64,000 nucleotides of DNA from Lysinibacillus fusiformis. Lineage in GTDB: Bacteria; Bacillota; Bacilli; Bacillales_A; Planococcaceae. This document shows positions 26,677 to 35,489 of this stretch, piece by piece. The translations under genes and the position numbers were made by a program. The notes beneath the pieces are model-generated. The model did not search any database, was not told the DNA's origin, and saw nothing but the letters and a program-made list of their open reading frames with translations. Positions within the stretch are counted from its first letter, which is position 1. The number at the start of each line of letters is the position of its first letter. Location of the stretch: positions 3,292,001 through 3,356,000 of the forward strand of contig NZ_CP070490.1 of assembly GCF_016925635.1 (NCBI RefSeq), in the 5' to 3' direction.

Positions 26677-27534
26677 ATGAAAAAAAGAAGGCGTATGTTA
26701 TTTTTAATCGCACCCATAATGATGTTAGCTTCTTGTAGTAGTGAGGGTGAGAGTGTTACTGCTAATGAGAAAATGTATATTTCATCGGTTCAAAAAAAGG
26801 AAGTTTATGAAATTCAACAGCCTGCAAAAGTCAATATTGCTAGAGGTTTAATCGTCAAAAAAATGAACAATGCTCTAAATATCAATGAAATCGAGAGAGG
26901 ACTCATGGATTTGTCAGTGAGTCATTTTTCAACAGACAAGTTTTATATGCAGGAAGGTCAGTATAATGATGATGAAATCAATGATGTTGAAAAATACGGT
27001 AAAGAAGTAGCTAAAAAGATTGTTGCGGATATAAGAAAAAATGAAAAGTATCCGAGAGTTCCTATTTATTTAACTTTATATCAAGAATCTAATATAAACG
27101 ATATTATACCAGGCATATTTTTAGCTGAAACCTTTATTTCAAAAGATACAGATACCATCTCAAAATGGTCAGAGGTTAATAAAAAGTATTATACATTCCC
27201 TTCAGATGCCTTATATAGTTTAGACCAAAATATGTATAATAAAATATTAATTTTTAAAGAGGATATTCAAGCTGGATTTAAACATTTAAACCCTAAAATT
27301 ATAGGGAAACTGCGTTATGAGGATGGCAAACTAACAGATATTAACATGGATTTACATATTCCTCTGATAAATGATGTAGAATTAATTGGCTTGCTACAGT
27401 TAACTAGTACCAAGTTAAATACAATTTTATTTGATTATATTCCCATTACAGTTCGAGTAATCGACCATAATGGGGATGTAGGAATTGTCCTTTGGGACCC
27501 AATAGAAAAACAAATTTTTGCATCGCCTATTTAA
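26677..27534 (+). CDS. CamS-family lipoprotein (short form)
   Basis: A 285-residue lipoprotein: signal peptide MKKRRRMLFLIAPIMMLASC with lipobox LASC, then the CamS (sex-pheromone cAM373 precursor) pattern ISSVQKKEVYEIQQPAKVNIARGL...NINEIERGLMDLSVSHFSTDKFYMQEGQY and RVPIYLTLYQESNINDIIPG. Usual CamS proteins are near 380-400 residues; this one lacks a central stretch between the QEGQY motif and the EKYGKEVAKKI helix. The ATG at 26677 follows AAGGAGA by about 8 nt and starts a proper signal peptide, unlike the ATG at 26647. Role in the envelope unknown. Confidence 0.78.
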   Translation: MKKRRRMLFLIAPIMMLASCSSEGESVTANEKMYISSVQKKEVYEIQQPAKVNIARGLIVKKMNNALNINEIERGLMDLSVSHFSTDKFYMQEGQYNDDEINDVEKYGKEVAKKIVADIRKNEKYPRVPIYLTLYQESNINDIIPGIFLAETFISKDTDTISKWSEVNKKYYTFPSDALYSLDQNMYNKILIFKEDIQAGFKHLNPKIIGKLRYEDGKLTDINMDLHIPLINDVELIGLLQLTSTKLNTILFDYIPITVRVIDHNGDVGIVLWDPIEKQIFASPI

Positions 27535-27570
27535 GTCGTAAATGGAAATCTAAAGGGGTCAGCTCCTATT

Positions 27571-28059
27571 TCAAATTTCGTAGCTTGTGTCTATATCTAC
27601 TGAAATTGAAGAACCATCACTATTATCAAATTTCATGAACCATTCACCTGCTAGGCTCGCATCCACCTTGTAATTTGTCGTAAATGATTGCCCAGGCTTA
27701 ATGATCTCTCCGTCTATCCAAGCCGTTCCATTAGGTGCAGTTAATATAAACCTAATAGATTGTGTGCTGTTATTTTTCACATAAATTCGAATTGCATCAG
27801 TGCTATTACTAGTTGCTTGATAATTAAAGCTCATTGAACCCTGACCTGTTGGAAAGGTAGTAGATGTTGCAAGAAGAGTGGGAGAACCATCACCCATTTC
27901 ATCACTTTGTTCAGCTATGATAGTAGAATGAGGTTCTTCAGCAGTAGCAGCTAGAGTCGGCAGACGAGATGAACCGTGTGTATGATTAGCTATATAAGAT
28001 GCTCCACCAAGTGGAAATATAAAAAGAGTCACTGTTAATAAAGAGGCAAATTTTCTCAT
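27571..28059 (-). CDS. Secreted protein of unknown function
   Basis: A 162-residue protein with a signal peptide (MRKFASLLTVTLFIFPLGGASYIA), a low-complexity linker of about 50 residues, and a C-terminal beta-rich domain of about 90 residues (GQGSMSFNYQATSNSTDAIRIYVKNNSTQSIRFILTAPNGTAWIDGEIIKPGQSF). The domain resembles small Ig-like or pre-peptidase-type beta sandwiches, but I cannot name a family. GGAGG lies 5-6 nt before the ATG. It converges with the CamS-like gene, 36 bp away. Probably exported and free or loosely wall-bound. Confidence 0.72.
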   Translation of the reverse strand: MRKFASLLTVTLFIFPLGGASYIANHTHGSSRLPTLAATAEEPHSTIIAEQSDEMGDGSPTLLATSTTFPTGQGSMSFNYQATSNSTDAIRIYVKNNSTQSIRFILTAPNGTAWIDGEIIKPGQSFTTNYKVDASLAGEWFMKFDNSDGSSISVDIDTSYEI

Positions 28060-28132
28060 GGTTCCTCCGCTTCAATATATTTTGAAATCATCTTAATAAT
28101 ACCTTTATTTAACTGTATAGTAAATATTAGTT

Positions 28133-28166
28133 TAGGTGCTCATTAAAACGGAGCACCTATTTTTAT
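28133..28166 (+). terminator. Orphan terminator-like hairpin in a divergent promoter region
   Basis: Perfect 9-bp stem TAGGTGCTC (28133-28141) / GAGCACCTA (28151-28159) followed by TTTTTATA on the + strand, yet no + strand gene lies directly upstream. A weak promoter (TTAATA 28093-28098, 17 bp, TATAGT 28116-28121) precedes it. Confidence 0.5.
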
Positions 28167-28229
28167 AGGTGAAGGCGTTCTAAAACATAAAAGTATTTCT
28201 TTGCAATCTTTGAAATGAATGTTTATTAT

Positions 28230-28248
28230 GAAAATGATAATCATTTTC
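28230..28248. promoter_or_regulatory. Fur box
   Basis: A perfect 9-1-9 palindrome, GAAAATGAT A ATCATTTTC, matching the Fur consensus at 17 of 19 positions. It ends 22 bp before the start of the flavin monooxygenase gene, overlapping or just upstream of its ribosome-binding region, so iron-starvation induction of that gene is the direct reading. Confidence 0.8.
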
Positions 28249-28270
28249 AATTATTGAAAGGGGAGTAACA

Positions 28271-29557
28271 ATGAAAAGACATCTTATTATTGGGATGCAT
28301 TTAGCTGTTCACGGTAATCATGGCAAGCAAGGTGCGTTGATAGATGAACATATTGCATTTGCGCAGCGTGCTGAGGCAGCAAAATTGGATTTTGTATTTA
28401 AGGCTGATTATTTAATAGCTCATCCAGAATTAATGGCTAAAATGAAAGGAACGGTTGGCTTAGATCCTAGCTTTTTAATGGCGATGGTGGCAAGAGGAAC
28501 CAAACAGATTGGCTTAGTGACAACGATCTCCACATCATTTACGCCACCTTATCTGATTGCGCGTCAATTGCAATCCTTGAATTGGATTAGTGATGGGCGA
28601 GTTGGATGGAATATTGTGACCTCCATAGATGGTGCCCATAATTTCAGCAATGAATCTATGCCTTCTTCAGAAGAGCGTTATGCTAAAGCTACAGAATGTA
28701 CAGAGGTGGTCAAGCAGCTATGGCATAGTCAACCCTACGAAACATTAGAAACGGATGGGAATATAGAAAAAATAAAAGAGCTTGTCAAACCTATTGAACA
28801 TGAGGGCGAATTTTTCCATATTAAAGGTCCCCTAAATCTCCCTATGCATCCAGCAGGAGAGATTCCGCTCTTCCAAGCAGGCGCGTCGGATGTTGGGCGT
28901 CAATTTGCAGCTACTGTTTCCAATGCCATTTTTGCAGCTACACCAGCTATGGAGGTGGGCATTGAGATGCGTAATGATTTGCGTCAACGTGCCATTGAAG
29001 TAGGTCGTTCTGCTGACGATATTCGCTTATTACCTGGGCTGTATTTCTTTATAGGTGATACATATGAAGAAGCACTCGAAATGCACCGACAAGCGCATGC
29101 ACATTTAACGCTTGAACGACGCTACAGTGCTTTAGAATCTGTGATTGGTATGGATGTTCGTCATTTGTCAATTGAAGATCAGGTGACCGTTGATATGTTG
29201 CCACCAAAAGATCAAAAAGTACGTAGTAAAACACATGCAGATTTGGTGCGTCGTTATATTATAGAAAATGAACCAACTGTTGAGGTATTGTTAGCACGCC
29301 CCGAGGTAATTGGCTCAGCCCATCTTGTAGCAATCGGCACACCACAGGATATTGTCGATCAAATCGTTACTTTTTATGAGGAGGGCGCATTGGATGGCTT
29401 TATTGCTGTACCAGGTGGCCCTGTGAAATCTTTAAATTTATTCTTTAACGACGTTATTCCCATGTTAGTAGAGCGGGGGTTATTCCGAGCTGAATATGAA
29501 GGTAGCACATTACGTTCCCATTTAGGCTTAGATGTGCGATCTCCAATTAATAGCTGA
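28271..29557 (+). CDS. LLM-class flavin-dependent monooxygenase (NtaA/SnaA/DszA family)
   Basis: A 428-residue FMNH2-dependent oxygenase of the bacterial luciferase superfamily: HLIIGMHLAVHGNHGKQG at the start, AQRAEAAKLDFVFKADYL, the RQLQSLNWISDGRVGWNIVTS core and PLFQAGASDVGRQFAA. Relatives oxidise chelators (nitrilotriacetate, EDTA), dibenzothiophene sulfone or pristinamycin precursors. GAAAGGGGAG precedes the ATG. A strong Fur box lies immediately upstream, which is unusual for the sulfur-scavenging members and fits breakdown of an iron chelate. It needs a separate flavin reductase, not encoded nearby. Substrate inferred only. Confidence 0.87.
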   Translation: MKRHLIIGMHLAVHGNHGKQGALIDEHIAFAQRAEAAKLDFVFKADYLIAHPELMAKMKGTVGLDPSFLMAMVARGTKQIGLVTTISTSFTPPYLIARQLQSLNWISDGRVGWNIVTSIDGAHNFSNESMPSSEERYAKATECTEVVKQLWHSQPYETLETDGNIEKIKELVKPIEHEGEFFHIKGPLNLPMHPAGEIPLFQAGASDVGRQFAATVSNAIFAATPAMEVGIEMRNDLRQRAIEVGRSADDIRLLPGLYFFIGDTYEEALEMHRQAHAHLTLERRYSALESVIGMDVRHLSIEDQVTVDMLPPKDQKVRSKTHADLVRRYIIENEPTVEVLLARPEVIGSAHLVAIGTPQDIVDQIVTFYEEGALDGFIAVPGGPVKSLNLFFNDVIPMLVERGLFRAEYEGSTLRSHLGLDVRSPINS

Positions 29558-29590
29558 AAAAGGGCAAGCCATAAGCTTTGCCCTTTTATT
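29557..29590. terminator. Bidirectional terminator
   Basis: AAAAAGGGCAAGC / GCTTTGCCCTTTT between the convergent monooxygenase and YcgQ-like genes, with a T-run on the + side and an A-run on the other. Confidence 0.8.
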
Positions 29591-29591
29591 G

Positions 29592-30518
29592 CTAGAAACT
29601 CATTCGAATATTAATCGGATAAAGATAAGGTGATTCGGGTTGTTCGATTGTTACCCAATCATCAATATAGATAACAGGTAAGCTTACACCCTCATATGTT
29701 GTTTGACTAATTGTACCGACCACTTCAATCCATGTATCTTCTGTGAGTGTTGGAGCGTCTGGAAACTCTGTCAGAAAGCCGACGATACTGGCATCGGCGA
29801 CACAATGCGTAATAAGAAATCTTGAAATAACTAGTTGCTTTTCTGTAAAGCTTTCTTCTTTTAAAACAAAGCCCTTCAACTGTATTTTCTTCCCCAAATA
29901 GTTTTCTAAATTTTGATTAATTTCCTCGTAATAGATCGTATAGTCCTCATCGGTCATTTTCAGCATCGATTGTTGGGATAACTGTTGCTTTAATTGGTCA
30001 TATTGCTTTTTTGTCATTTCCTGTTTTTCTTCCATCAGTCGCGGATCAGCATCATGCTCATCATAGATGTTTTCATCAATCGTTTCATTTGAAGTGAGAT
30101 AATCCTCTATTTTAGATGTTTGCCTTTGCTGGGTGAGAATAAAGGCACCACCTTTTTTATCAGCGATGGCAGCATCTAAAATTTTGGCTGGCACGAAAAA
30201 GCCTGTCATTATCGGTGTCATGATAATGAGGTAGGCAATCATTTTTTTTCGTGTAAAGGCTGAGTGACCATGGTCGTGATGGGAACAGCAAGCTTGTCCA
30301 ATAGGATCACATGAGTGGGGAGCCTTTGAAAAAGATATAACTCTAGTCAATTGAACAAGAAATAGTATAAAAAATAAGATGGCGGCTGTTTTACTCAGGC
30401 TTTCATATTTAGGGTTGATGAATTTTGTTAGTTCTCCGGTCCAATGCAAGTTGGCTATCATAGCCGAAAAGGCAAGTAACATTAAGGCTCTTAGCGCTTG
30501 TTGAACATGAAATTTCAT
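29592..30518 (-). CDS. ycgQ: TIGR03943/DUF1980 membrane protein, YcgQ-like partner of a permease
   Basis: A 308-residue protein with a membrane segment at each end of an N-terminal block, a Cys/His-rich cytoplasmic loop (SCDPIGQACCSHHDHGHS) that looks able to bind metal, and a long C-terminal extracytoplasmic beta domain ending in IYIDDWVTIEQP. This is the DUF1980 layout, which occurs next to DUF318 permeases. The ATG at 30518 has AAGGGGG close upstream; the ATG at 30554 would overlap the permease gene and lacks a site. It lies 11 bp after the permease stop, so the pair is one transcript. A metal-related role is an inference. Confidence 0.82.
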   Translation of the reverse strand: MKFHVQQALRALMLLAFSAMIANLHWTGELTKFINPKYESLSKTAAILFFILFLVQLTRVISFSKAPHSCDPIGQACCSHHDHGHSAFTRKKMIAYLIIMTPIMTGFFVPAKILDAAIADKKGGAFILTQQRQTSKIEDYLTSNETIDENIYDEHDADPRLMEEKQEMTKKQYDQLKQQLSQQSMLKMTDEDYTIYYEEINQNLENYLGKKIQLKGFVLKEESFTEKQLVISRFLITHCVADASIVGFLTEFPDAPTLTEDTWIEVVGTISQTTYEGVSLPVIYIDDWVTIEQPESPYLYPINIRMSF

Positions 30519-30529
30519 GGTTTTCCCCC

Positions 30530-31528
30530 TTAGAGATACGCTGAAAGCATCCATATACTAATGTAGACAACTGTAGCCACTAAGGCGATTAACCAAAAGA
30601 CAAATTTTAAGCGAAATACGCTCATCAACATAATGGTATTTTTCAAATCGATCATAGGGCCAAAAATAAGAAAGGCCAGAATGGATGGAGTGGAGAAAAT
30701 AGCACTAAAGGATGCGCCAATAAAGGCATCTGCCTCAGAGCAAAGTGACAGAATGAAGGCTAAGCTCATCATAACTAGAATGGAGGAGGATTCACCGTCT
30801 CCAATTGCTACGAGTGTTTTGGTTGATACATAGGTTTGTACAAAGGCAGCTAAAAATGCCCCGATAATTAAGTATTTGCCCATATCAAAAAATTCATCGA
30901 TGGCATGCTTGACCATATTTAATAGTTTTGTGACGAAAGATGTTTGTTGACTAGTGGTTGTCAATGAGTAGGGCTGTAAAGAGCTCTTAAATTGTGAGCC
31001 TTTAAAAAACAAGCTGATAAGTAATGCTACCACAATGGCGATGACAAAGCCAACGAGCATTCGAAGGCTCGCTATTCTTAAATCATTGCCAAATGCCATA
31101 TAGGTAGAAAGAATAACAACGGGATTAATAAGTGGACCAGTTAACATAAAGCCTATAGCTGCATGTATAGGTACGCCTTTGGCAATTAATCTTCTAACAA
31201 TCGGAACAATTCCACATTCACAGGCTGGAAATAATGCACCTACAAGACAACTCATGATGACGGCCATCACAGGGTTTCGAGGAATCCACCTTTGGATATG
31301 TTCCTCTGTTATAAATATCTGAATAAAGCCAGCAATCAGTATTCCAATTAAGACAAATGGTAATGCTTCAATTAAAATACTTAAAAATATCGTATTTAAA
31401 TTGAGTAGAGAGGAACTAAGGTCGTTTAGTGCTGAGACGTTGAATAACAGTAGTGGTAGCATGCCTATGAATAAAATGAAGAGGAACCAAAAATTCAATA
31501 CATATTTAGAAAAATGGAGACGTTCCAC
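30530..31528 (-). CDS. ycgR: DUF318 permease, YcgR-like
   Basis: A 332-residue membrane protein with about eight segments. The two conserved half-motifs LVGALFPACECGIVPIVRRLIAKGVPIHAAIGFMLTGPLINPVV and SEADAFIGASFSAIFSTPSILAFLIFGPMIDLKN mark family PF03773 (DUF318/ArsP). The Cys pair in PACECG is typical. AAGGAGG lies close before the ATG. It leads the ycgR-ycgQ pair, and a Zur-like site covers its promoter region. Substrate not known to me; a metal or metalloid is plausible. Confidence 0.85.
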   Translation of the reverse strand: MERLHFSKYVLNFWFLFILFIGMLPLLLFNVSALNDLSSSLLNLNTIFLSILIEALPFVLIGILIAGFIQIFITEEHIQRWIPRNPVMAVIMSCLVGALFPACECGIVPIVRRLIAKGVPIHAAIGFMLTGPLINPVVILSTYMAFGNDLRIASLRMLVGFVIAIVVALLISLFFKGSQFKSSLQPYSLTTTSQQTSFVTKLLNMVKHAIDEFFDMGKYLIIGAFLAAFVQTYVSTKTLVAIGDGESSSILVMMSLAFILSLCSEADAFIGASFSAIFSTPSILAFLIFGPMIDLKNTIMLMSVFRLKFVFWLIALVATVVYISIWMLSAYL

Positions 31529-31540
31529 ATAGACCTCCTT

Positions 31541-31561
31541 AAAGTGTAATGGTTACGTTTT
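31541..31561. promoter_or_regulatory. Zur-box-like palindrome upstream of ycgRQ
   Basis: The site reads AAAGTGTAATGGTTACGTTT plus one T. It matches the B. subtilis Zur consensus AAATCGTAATNATTACGATTT at 16 of the 20 defined positions. It is 13 bp upstream of the ycgR start codon and so covers the likely promoter or start of transcription. Confidence 0.45.
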
Positions 31562-31612
31562 AATTCAAGATATGACATAGATGATATTGTTAGTACTTCA
31601 AAAAAGGAAAGA

Positions 31613-31649
31613 GAAAGTAAAAATTGATTTCTACCATCTTTTTACTTTC
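31613..31649 (-). terminator. Terminator after the AraC-type gene
   Basis: GAAAGTAAAAA / TTTTTACTTTC; on the - strand it is followed by a pyrimidine and T-rich tail (TCTCTTTCCTTTTTT). Confidence 0.6.
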
Positions 31650-31662
31650 CCTCTCTATCGAA

Positions 31663-32844
31663 TTATTTATGAGAATACTTAGTTCTATATTGTTTAGGGG
31701 TAATTCCCGTAAATTTTTTGAAAACTTTAATGAAATAGCTTTGATCTGTGAAATTAAGTAATGAACCGATGTCTAGGATTGGATAGTTGGTAAATGTTAA
31801 GAGTTTTTTCGCCTCATCAATCCTTTGCTGCTGAATATATTCACTAAAGGAAGTACCTACTTCCTTTTTAAATAAGGAGGAAAGATAATTGGGGCTTATG
31901 TGGCAAATTGCTGAAAGTTGGTCGAGTGTTAGATCCCCATACAACTCATTTTCAATAAAATGGATACAGGTAGTAATGGGTCCAGAATACTTCATTGTAT
32001 TTGCCTGTGATACACGGCTTGTATAGTCGTAAATAGCTTCCTCCATTAACGAAAGAATTTCGATTAAACTGTTTTGATCCTCTAGCTTTTGAATGTAAAA
32101 ATCATTTAATGTAAAGGCGGTTTCTTCATTTAAACCACCCTCAATCGCTGCACGGCAAATTAGGGCAATTCCTGTAATCATCAAATATTGAACACTTCTT
32201 AAATTATTGCGTTTTGAAAGTATTCCCAGTTCTGCCTGCTCGACAATGGAATAATTCAAAACTTCATTTAATTTCTCCATACGTCCATTTTTCACATTGT
32301 CTAACAATATTTTTTCATAATAAAGATTTGTATGAACAATATCATTTCTTCTAGCGTATGAGAGCTCAAGCGCAGTATTTTCCTCATGACGAATTAGAGG
32401 TCTTAATGCTTGGTTATGATAAATGACAGCAGTTTTATTTAATTTCTTTTGATAGATCGAGTAATATACAAACAAACTAATGGCCAAACATTGCTGATAA
32501 TGAAGAATAGGAATTAGCTCTTGATTAACATTTGTCTTAATGTCTCCCACTTCTGGAGAAAGGGAAGGACCAACTACAATCGCCCCTAAATATTGATCCT
32601 CTAACTGCACGTTGATATAGAAGAAATTAAATTCAGCATAAGAGAAAAAAATCGGATAATCATTTGTATCCTTATGATAAGGATATGTTTTCAACTGTTC
32701 CTTTAAAGAAATGTAAGATGGACTATTGGTTGTTGAATAGTCAAAAATTATGTCTCCCAACGAATTAATATAAGTGACTGGAAGATGATGTGTTTCGTAT
32801 ATTAATTGACTTATGTATTGAAGGTCGATAGTGGTAATTTTCAT
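31663..32844 (-). CDS. AraC-family transcriptional regulator (large form)
   Basis: A 393-residue regulator. The C-terminal 100 residues hold both HTH units (LTLDQLSAICHISPNYLSSLFKKEVGTSFSEYIQQQRIDEAKKLL and SLLNFTDQSYFIKVFKKFTGITPKQYRTKY). The N-terminal 290 residues form a separate sensor region (TYINSLGDIIFDYSTTNSPSY...ILHYQQCLAISLFVYYSI), like the YesN-type single-protein regulators of sugar genes. No membrane segment is seen. It is divergent from the SDR gene, 165 bp away, which is its probable target. Effector unknown. Confidence 0.85.
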   Translation of the reverse strand: MKITTIDLQYISQLIYETHHLPVTYINSLGDIIFDYSTTNSPSYISLKEQLKTYPYHKDTNDYPIFFSYAEFNFFYINVQLEDQYLGAIVVGPSLSPEVGDIKTNVNQELIPILHYQQCLAISLFVYYSIYQKKLNKTAVIYHNQALRPLIRHEENTALELSYARRNDIVHTNLYYEKILLDNVKNGRMEKLNEVLNYSIVEQAELGILSKRNNLRSVQYLMITGIALICRAAIEGGLNEETAFTLNDFYIQKLEDQNSLIEILSLMEEAIYDYTSRVSQANTMKYSGPITTCIHFIENELYGDLTLDQLSAICHISPNYLSSLFKKEVGTSFSEYIQQQRIDEAKKLLTFTNYPILDIGSLLNFTDQSYFIKVFKKFTGITPKQYRTKYSHK

Positions 32845-33009
32845 GTTCCTACACTCCAGTTCGTAATGATGCTATCAAAATGAAAGCAGTTACATTTTTT
32901 ATTGTATAGACATTGAGAAAGTACTATTTTGTGTAGAATAATACAATAAATAAAGGAGAAGTAGCAATAAAATAGACAGTGACTTTAAAATGTTAGGGAG
33001 GAATAGAAG

Positions 33010-33768
33010 ATGGATCTTTTGAATAAAATTGCAGTTGTAACAGGCGCAGGAAGCGGAATTGGAAGAGCTAGCAGCTTGAAACTTGCTAGCAATGGTGCAA
33101 AAGTGGTGGTAGTGGATTTCAACAAAGAAACAGGGGAAGAAACAGTAAGCTTGATTAGAGAACAAGGCGGGGAAGGTATTTTCGTTCAGGCAGACGTTTC
33201 AAAAAGTGAAGACGTTCAGAAATATGTCAATACTGCTGTTGATACGTACGGACGTGTTGATGTATTTTTCAATAATGCTGGGGTTATTCAGAAAATTTCT
33301 CCACTAACAGAGATTGAAGATGAAGAATATGACCGTATTATGTCAATCAATGTGAAGGGTGTATTCCTTGGCTTAAAATATGTTTTAAAAGTAATGGAGG
33401 GACAAGGAAGCGGTTCAATTATAAATACAGCTTCTACAGCAGGAGTTCGCAGTGAGCACAGTATGGCTGTCTATTCTGCAAGTAAGCATGCAGTAGTGGG
33501 TTTAACAAAATCAGCTTCTTTGGAGTATGTAAAAAAAGGTATTCGGATCAATGGTATCTGTCCAGGGGGAGTAGAAACGGCATTAACAAACAGTGTAACT
33601 GCTATGTTTGAAACAGGTGGCTATGTGCCAGAGGAGATTCCAAATATGAGAATGGGACGCTATGCAAAACCAGAGGAATTAGCAGAAATGGTAGTATTCC
33701 TAGCATCAGACAAAGCAAGCTATATGACAGGCTCTATTGTGTTAGTAGATGGTGGTTTAACTTTATAA
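33010..33768 (+). CDS. SDR-family oxidoreductase (glucose/3-oxoacyl dehydrogenase-like)
   Basis: A 252-residue classical short-chain dehydrogenase. Cofactor loop TGAGSGIG (11-18), NNAG (88-91), catalytic Ser142, Tyr155 and Lys159 (YSASK). Asp36 in VVDF favours NAD over NADP. The C-terminal block PEELAEMVVFLASDKASYMTGSIVLVDGGLTL is standard for FabG/glucose-1-dehydrogenase-like enzymes. GGGAGG precedes the ATG. Divergent from a large AraC regulator that may control it. Substrate cannot be read from sequence. Confidence 0.9.
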   Translation: MDLLNKIAVVTGAGSGIGRASSLKLASNGAKVVVVDFNKETGEETVSLIREQGGEGIFVQADVSKSEDVQKYVNTAVDTYGRVDVFFNNAGVIQKISPLTEIEDEEYDRIMSINVKGVFLGLKYVLKVMEGQGSGSIINTASTAGVRSEHSMAVYSASKHAVVGLTKSASLEYVKKGIRINGICPGGVETALTNSVTAMFETGGYVPEEIPNMRMGRYAKPEELAEMVVFLASDKASYMTGSIVLVDGGLTL

Positions 33769-33773
33769 TGAAA

Positions 33774-33808
33774 GAAGAAATCCAGTGAATCATTTCACTG
33801 GATTTCTT
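33774..33808. terminator. Bidirectional terminator
   Basis: AAGAAATCCAGTGA / TCACTGGATTTCTT with a 7-nt loop, between the convergent SDR and chemoreceptor genes. Confidence 0.8.
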
Positions 33809-33827
33809 GGGGTAATGAACCGAGTCG

Positions 33828-35489
33828 CTATAGGGTGAATTTTTTGAGCTCATTCATCAATGTATCAGTCATAGCTTGAAGTTCGTCGATTTTAGCACTA
33901 ATTTTTTGGAAGGATAGTAGCTGTTCTTGGGTTGATGCCGATATTTCTTCTGTACCGGCAGCCGTTTCTTCCGTAATAGCAGAAATATTTTCAATGGTAC
34001 TATTTACTTGCTGGCTCATTTCATTGGTTTGCACCATTTCTTTTGTGAGGTTTTGTAAATCGCGATGGATAGCTGTTATATGCATGGTAATAACGGCAAA
34101 TGATTGTTCCGTTTCAACCATGGATTGTGATTGCTCATTTGATAGCTGATAACCTCGTTCAGCTGTAGTAAGGATGTGCGTAATGCCATCTTGAATATGC
34201 GTAACCATAGAAGTAATTAAATTCGTTGCATTCTCCGTTTCTGAAGAGAGCTTTTTAACCTCCTCGGCAACAATGGCAAACCCTTTACCTGCTTCTCCCG
34301 CTCGTGCAGCCTCGATGGCAGCGTTTAAGGCTAATAAATTGGTTTGGCTGGCAATTGTGTGGACAGCATTGGCTGCTCCTTCAATCTCTGAAGTAAATTG
34401 AGAGAATTGGGTAACAGCCTCTTTAATATCAAGTGATGTGGTTGAAATATCCTTCGCAATGGCCGATTGTTTTTCCAATGAATACTGACCATTTTGAACA
34501 GCCTCCAGAGCCTGTTTACCAGTGTCAGCCGATTGCTCACTTGTACGCATTACATCCTTAAATTGATCTGCCATATTATTCATTTGGAGTGCCACTGATT
34601 GAATGTCTTCAGACATCGTATAGCTGCCTTTTGCTAATTCGTCGGTAGAAGTAGCGACTTGATTGCTACTTTCATGAATAGTATTCATATGGCTCGTCAC
34701 TTCTTGTGTAAACAAATTAACGTCCTTTCCAATATAATCGATGGATTGTACGGTACTTTTTAAATTATTCATCATCTCTGAAAAGCTTTTTGTTAATTGA
34801 TCAATCTCATATCGACTGTTTGCCTGATAGGAAAGGGTAGAGGTATCAATGGTTAGGTTTCCTGTTGCTGCGGCTTGTGCGCAATCTACAATCTGATTAA
34901 TTGGTTTGGTAATTCTTTTCGCAGCTACATAGGAATAAAGTATCGTAGCAATAATTAATAGCACACTACCTATGATGGTAGAGGTTGTAATGAAACCTAT
35001 TTTTTGCTTCGTTACTTGTATCATTTCTTGATACCATTCGTTCGTTTCTTTTTTGAGCAAATACATATCGTTTAAAATTCCTTTAATTCTGATGGACTGC
35101 TTTTTAATTTCAGAGCGATTGTTTTCTTGAAACCCGCTTTCAGTCGCTTTTTCTAGATTTTCAAATTTACTAGCTATTTTTTCGACGATTGTCTGATGCT
35201 CAGGTATTCTCGTTAGAGAGGCTAATGCCCCTAAATTACTTTTTGTTTCTTGTAAAATAGCGAGCGCTTCGTTTTTATTGGCTTCACTATCTAAGTAGGT
35301 AAAATTGTTTAAAGATTGACTGGCAACAACTAAACTTTGCTCTAGTTCTTTCACTGCAAGTAAAAGTTTCGTATCATCCTGTGCTGTAGTTTGGATCGTG
35401 AATGTTTGTATGATAATAAAGCCAATCATCGCCATAGCCAGTACGATTGGAATCAGTGTGTTCATAAATAATTTCTTACGTAGTGTCAC
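33828..35489 (-). CDS. Methyl-accepting chemotaxis protein
   Basis: A 553-residue chemoreceptor. Membrane segment 1 at about 8-29, an extracellular four-helix-bundle-type region (about 35-160), membrane segment 2 at about 165-190, a HAMP linker ([21 protein letters not shown]) and the signalling helices. The hairpin tip reads [22 protein letters not shown], the universally conserved contact for CheA/CheW. It starts with GTG, whose bases overlap the stop of the upstream BMP lipoprotein gene (GTGA), so the two are translated as a unit. The likely input is the ligand-bound lipoprotein, not a direct ligand pocket. Confidence 0.92.
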   Translation of the reverse strand: MTLRKKLFMNTLIPIVLAMAMIGFIIIQTFTIQTTAQDDTKLLLAVKELEQSLVVASQSLNNFTYLDSEANKNEALAILQETKSNLGALASLTRIPEHQTIVEKIASKFENLEKATESGFQENNRSEIKKQSIRIKGILNDMYLLKKETNEWYQEMIQVTKQKIGFITTSTIIGSVLLIIATILYSYVAAKRITKPINQIVDCAQAAATGNLTIDTSTLSYQANSRYEIDQLTKSFSEMMNNLKSTVQSIDYIGKDVNLFTQEVTSHMNTIHESSNQVATSTDELAKGSYTMSEDIQSVALQMNNMADQFKDVMRTSEQSADTGKQALEAVQNGQYSLEKQSAIAKDISTTSLDIKEAVTQFSQFTSEIEGAANAVHTIASQTNLLALNAAIEAARAGEAGKGFAIVAEEVKKLSSETENATNLITSMVTHIQDGITHILTTAERGYQLSNEQSQSMVETEQSFAVITMHITAIHRDLQNLTKEMVQTNEMSQQVNSTIENISAITEETAAGTEEISASTQEQLLSFQKISAKIDELQAMTDTLMNELKKFTL

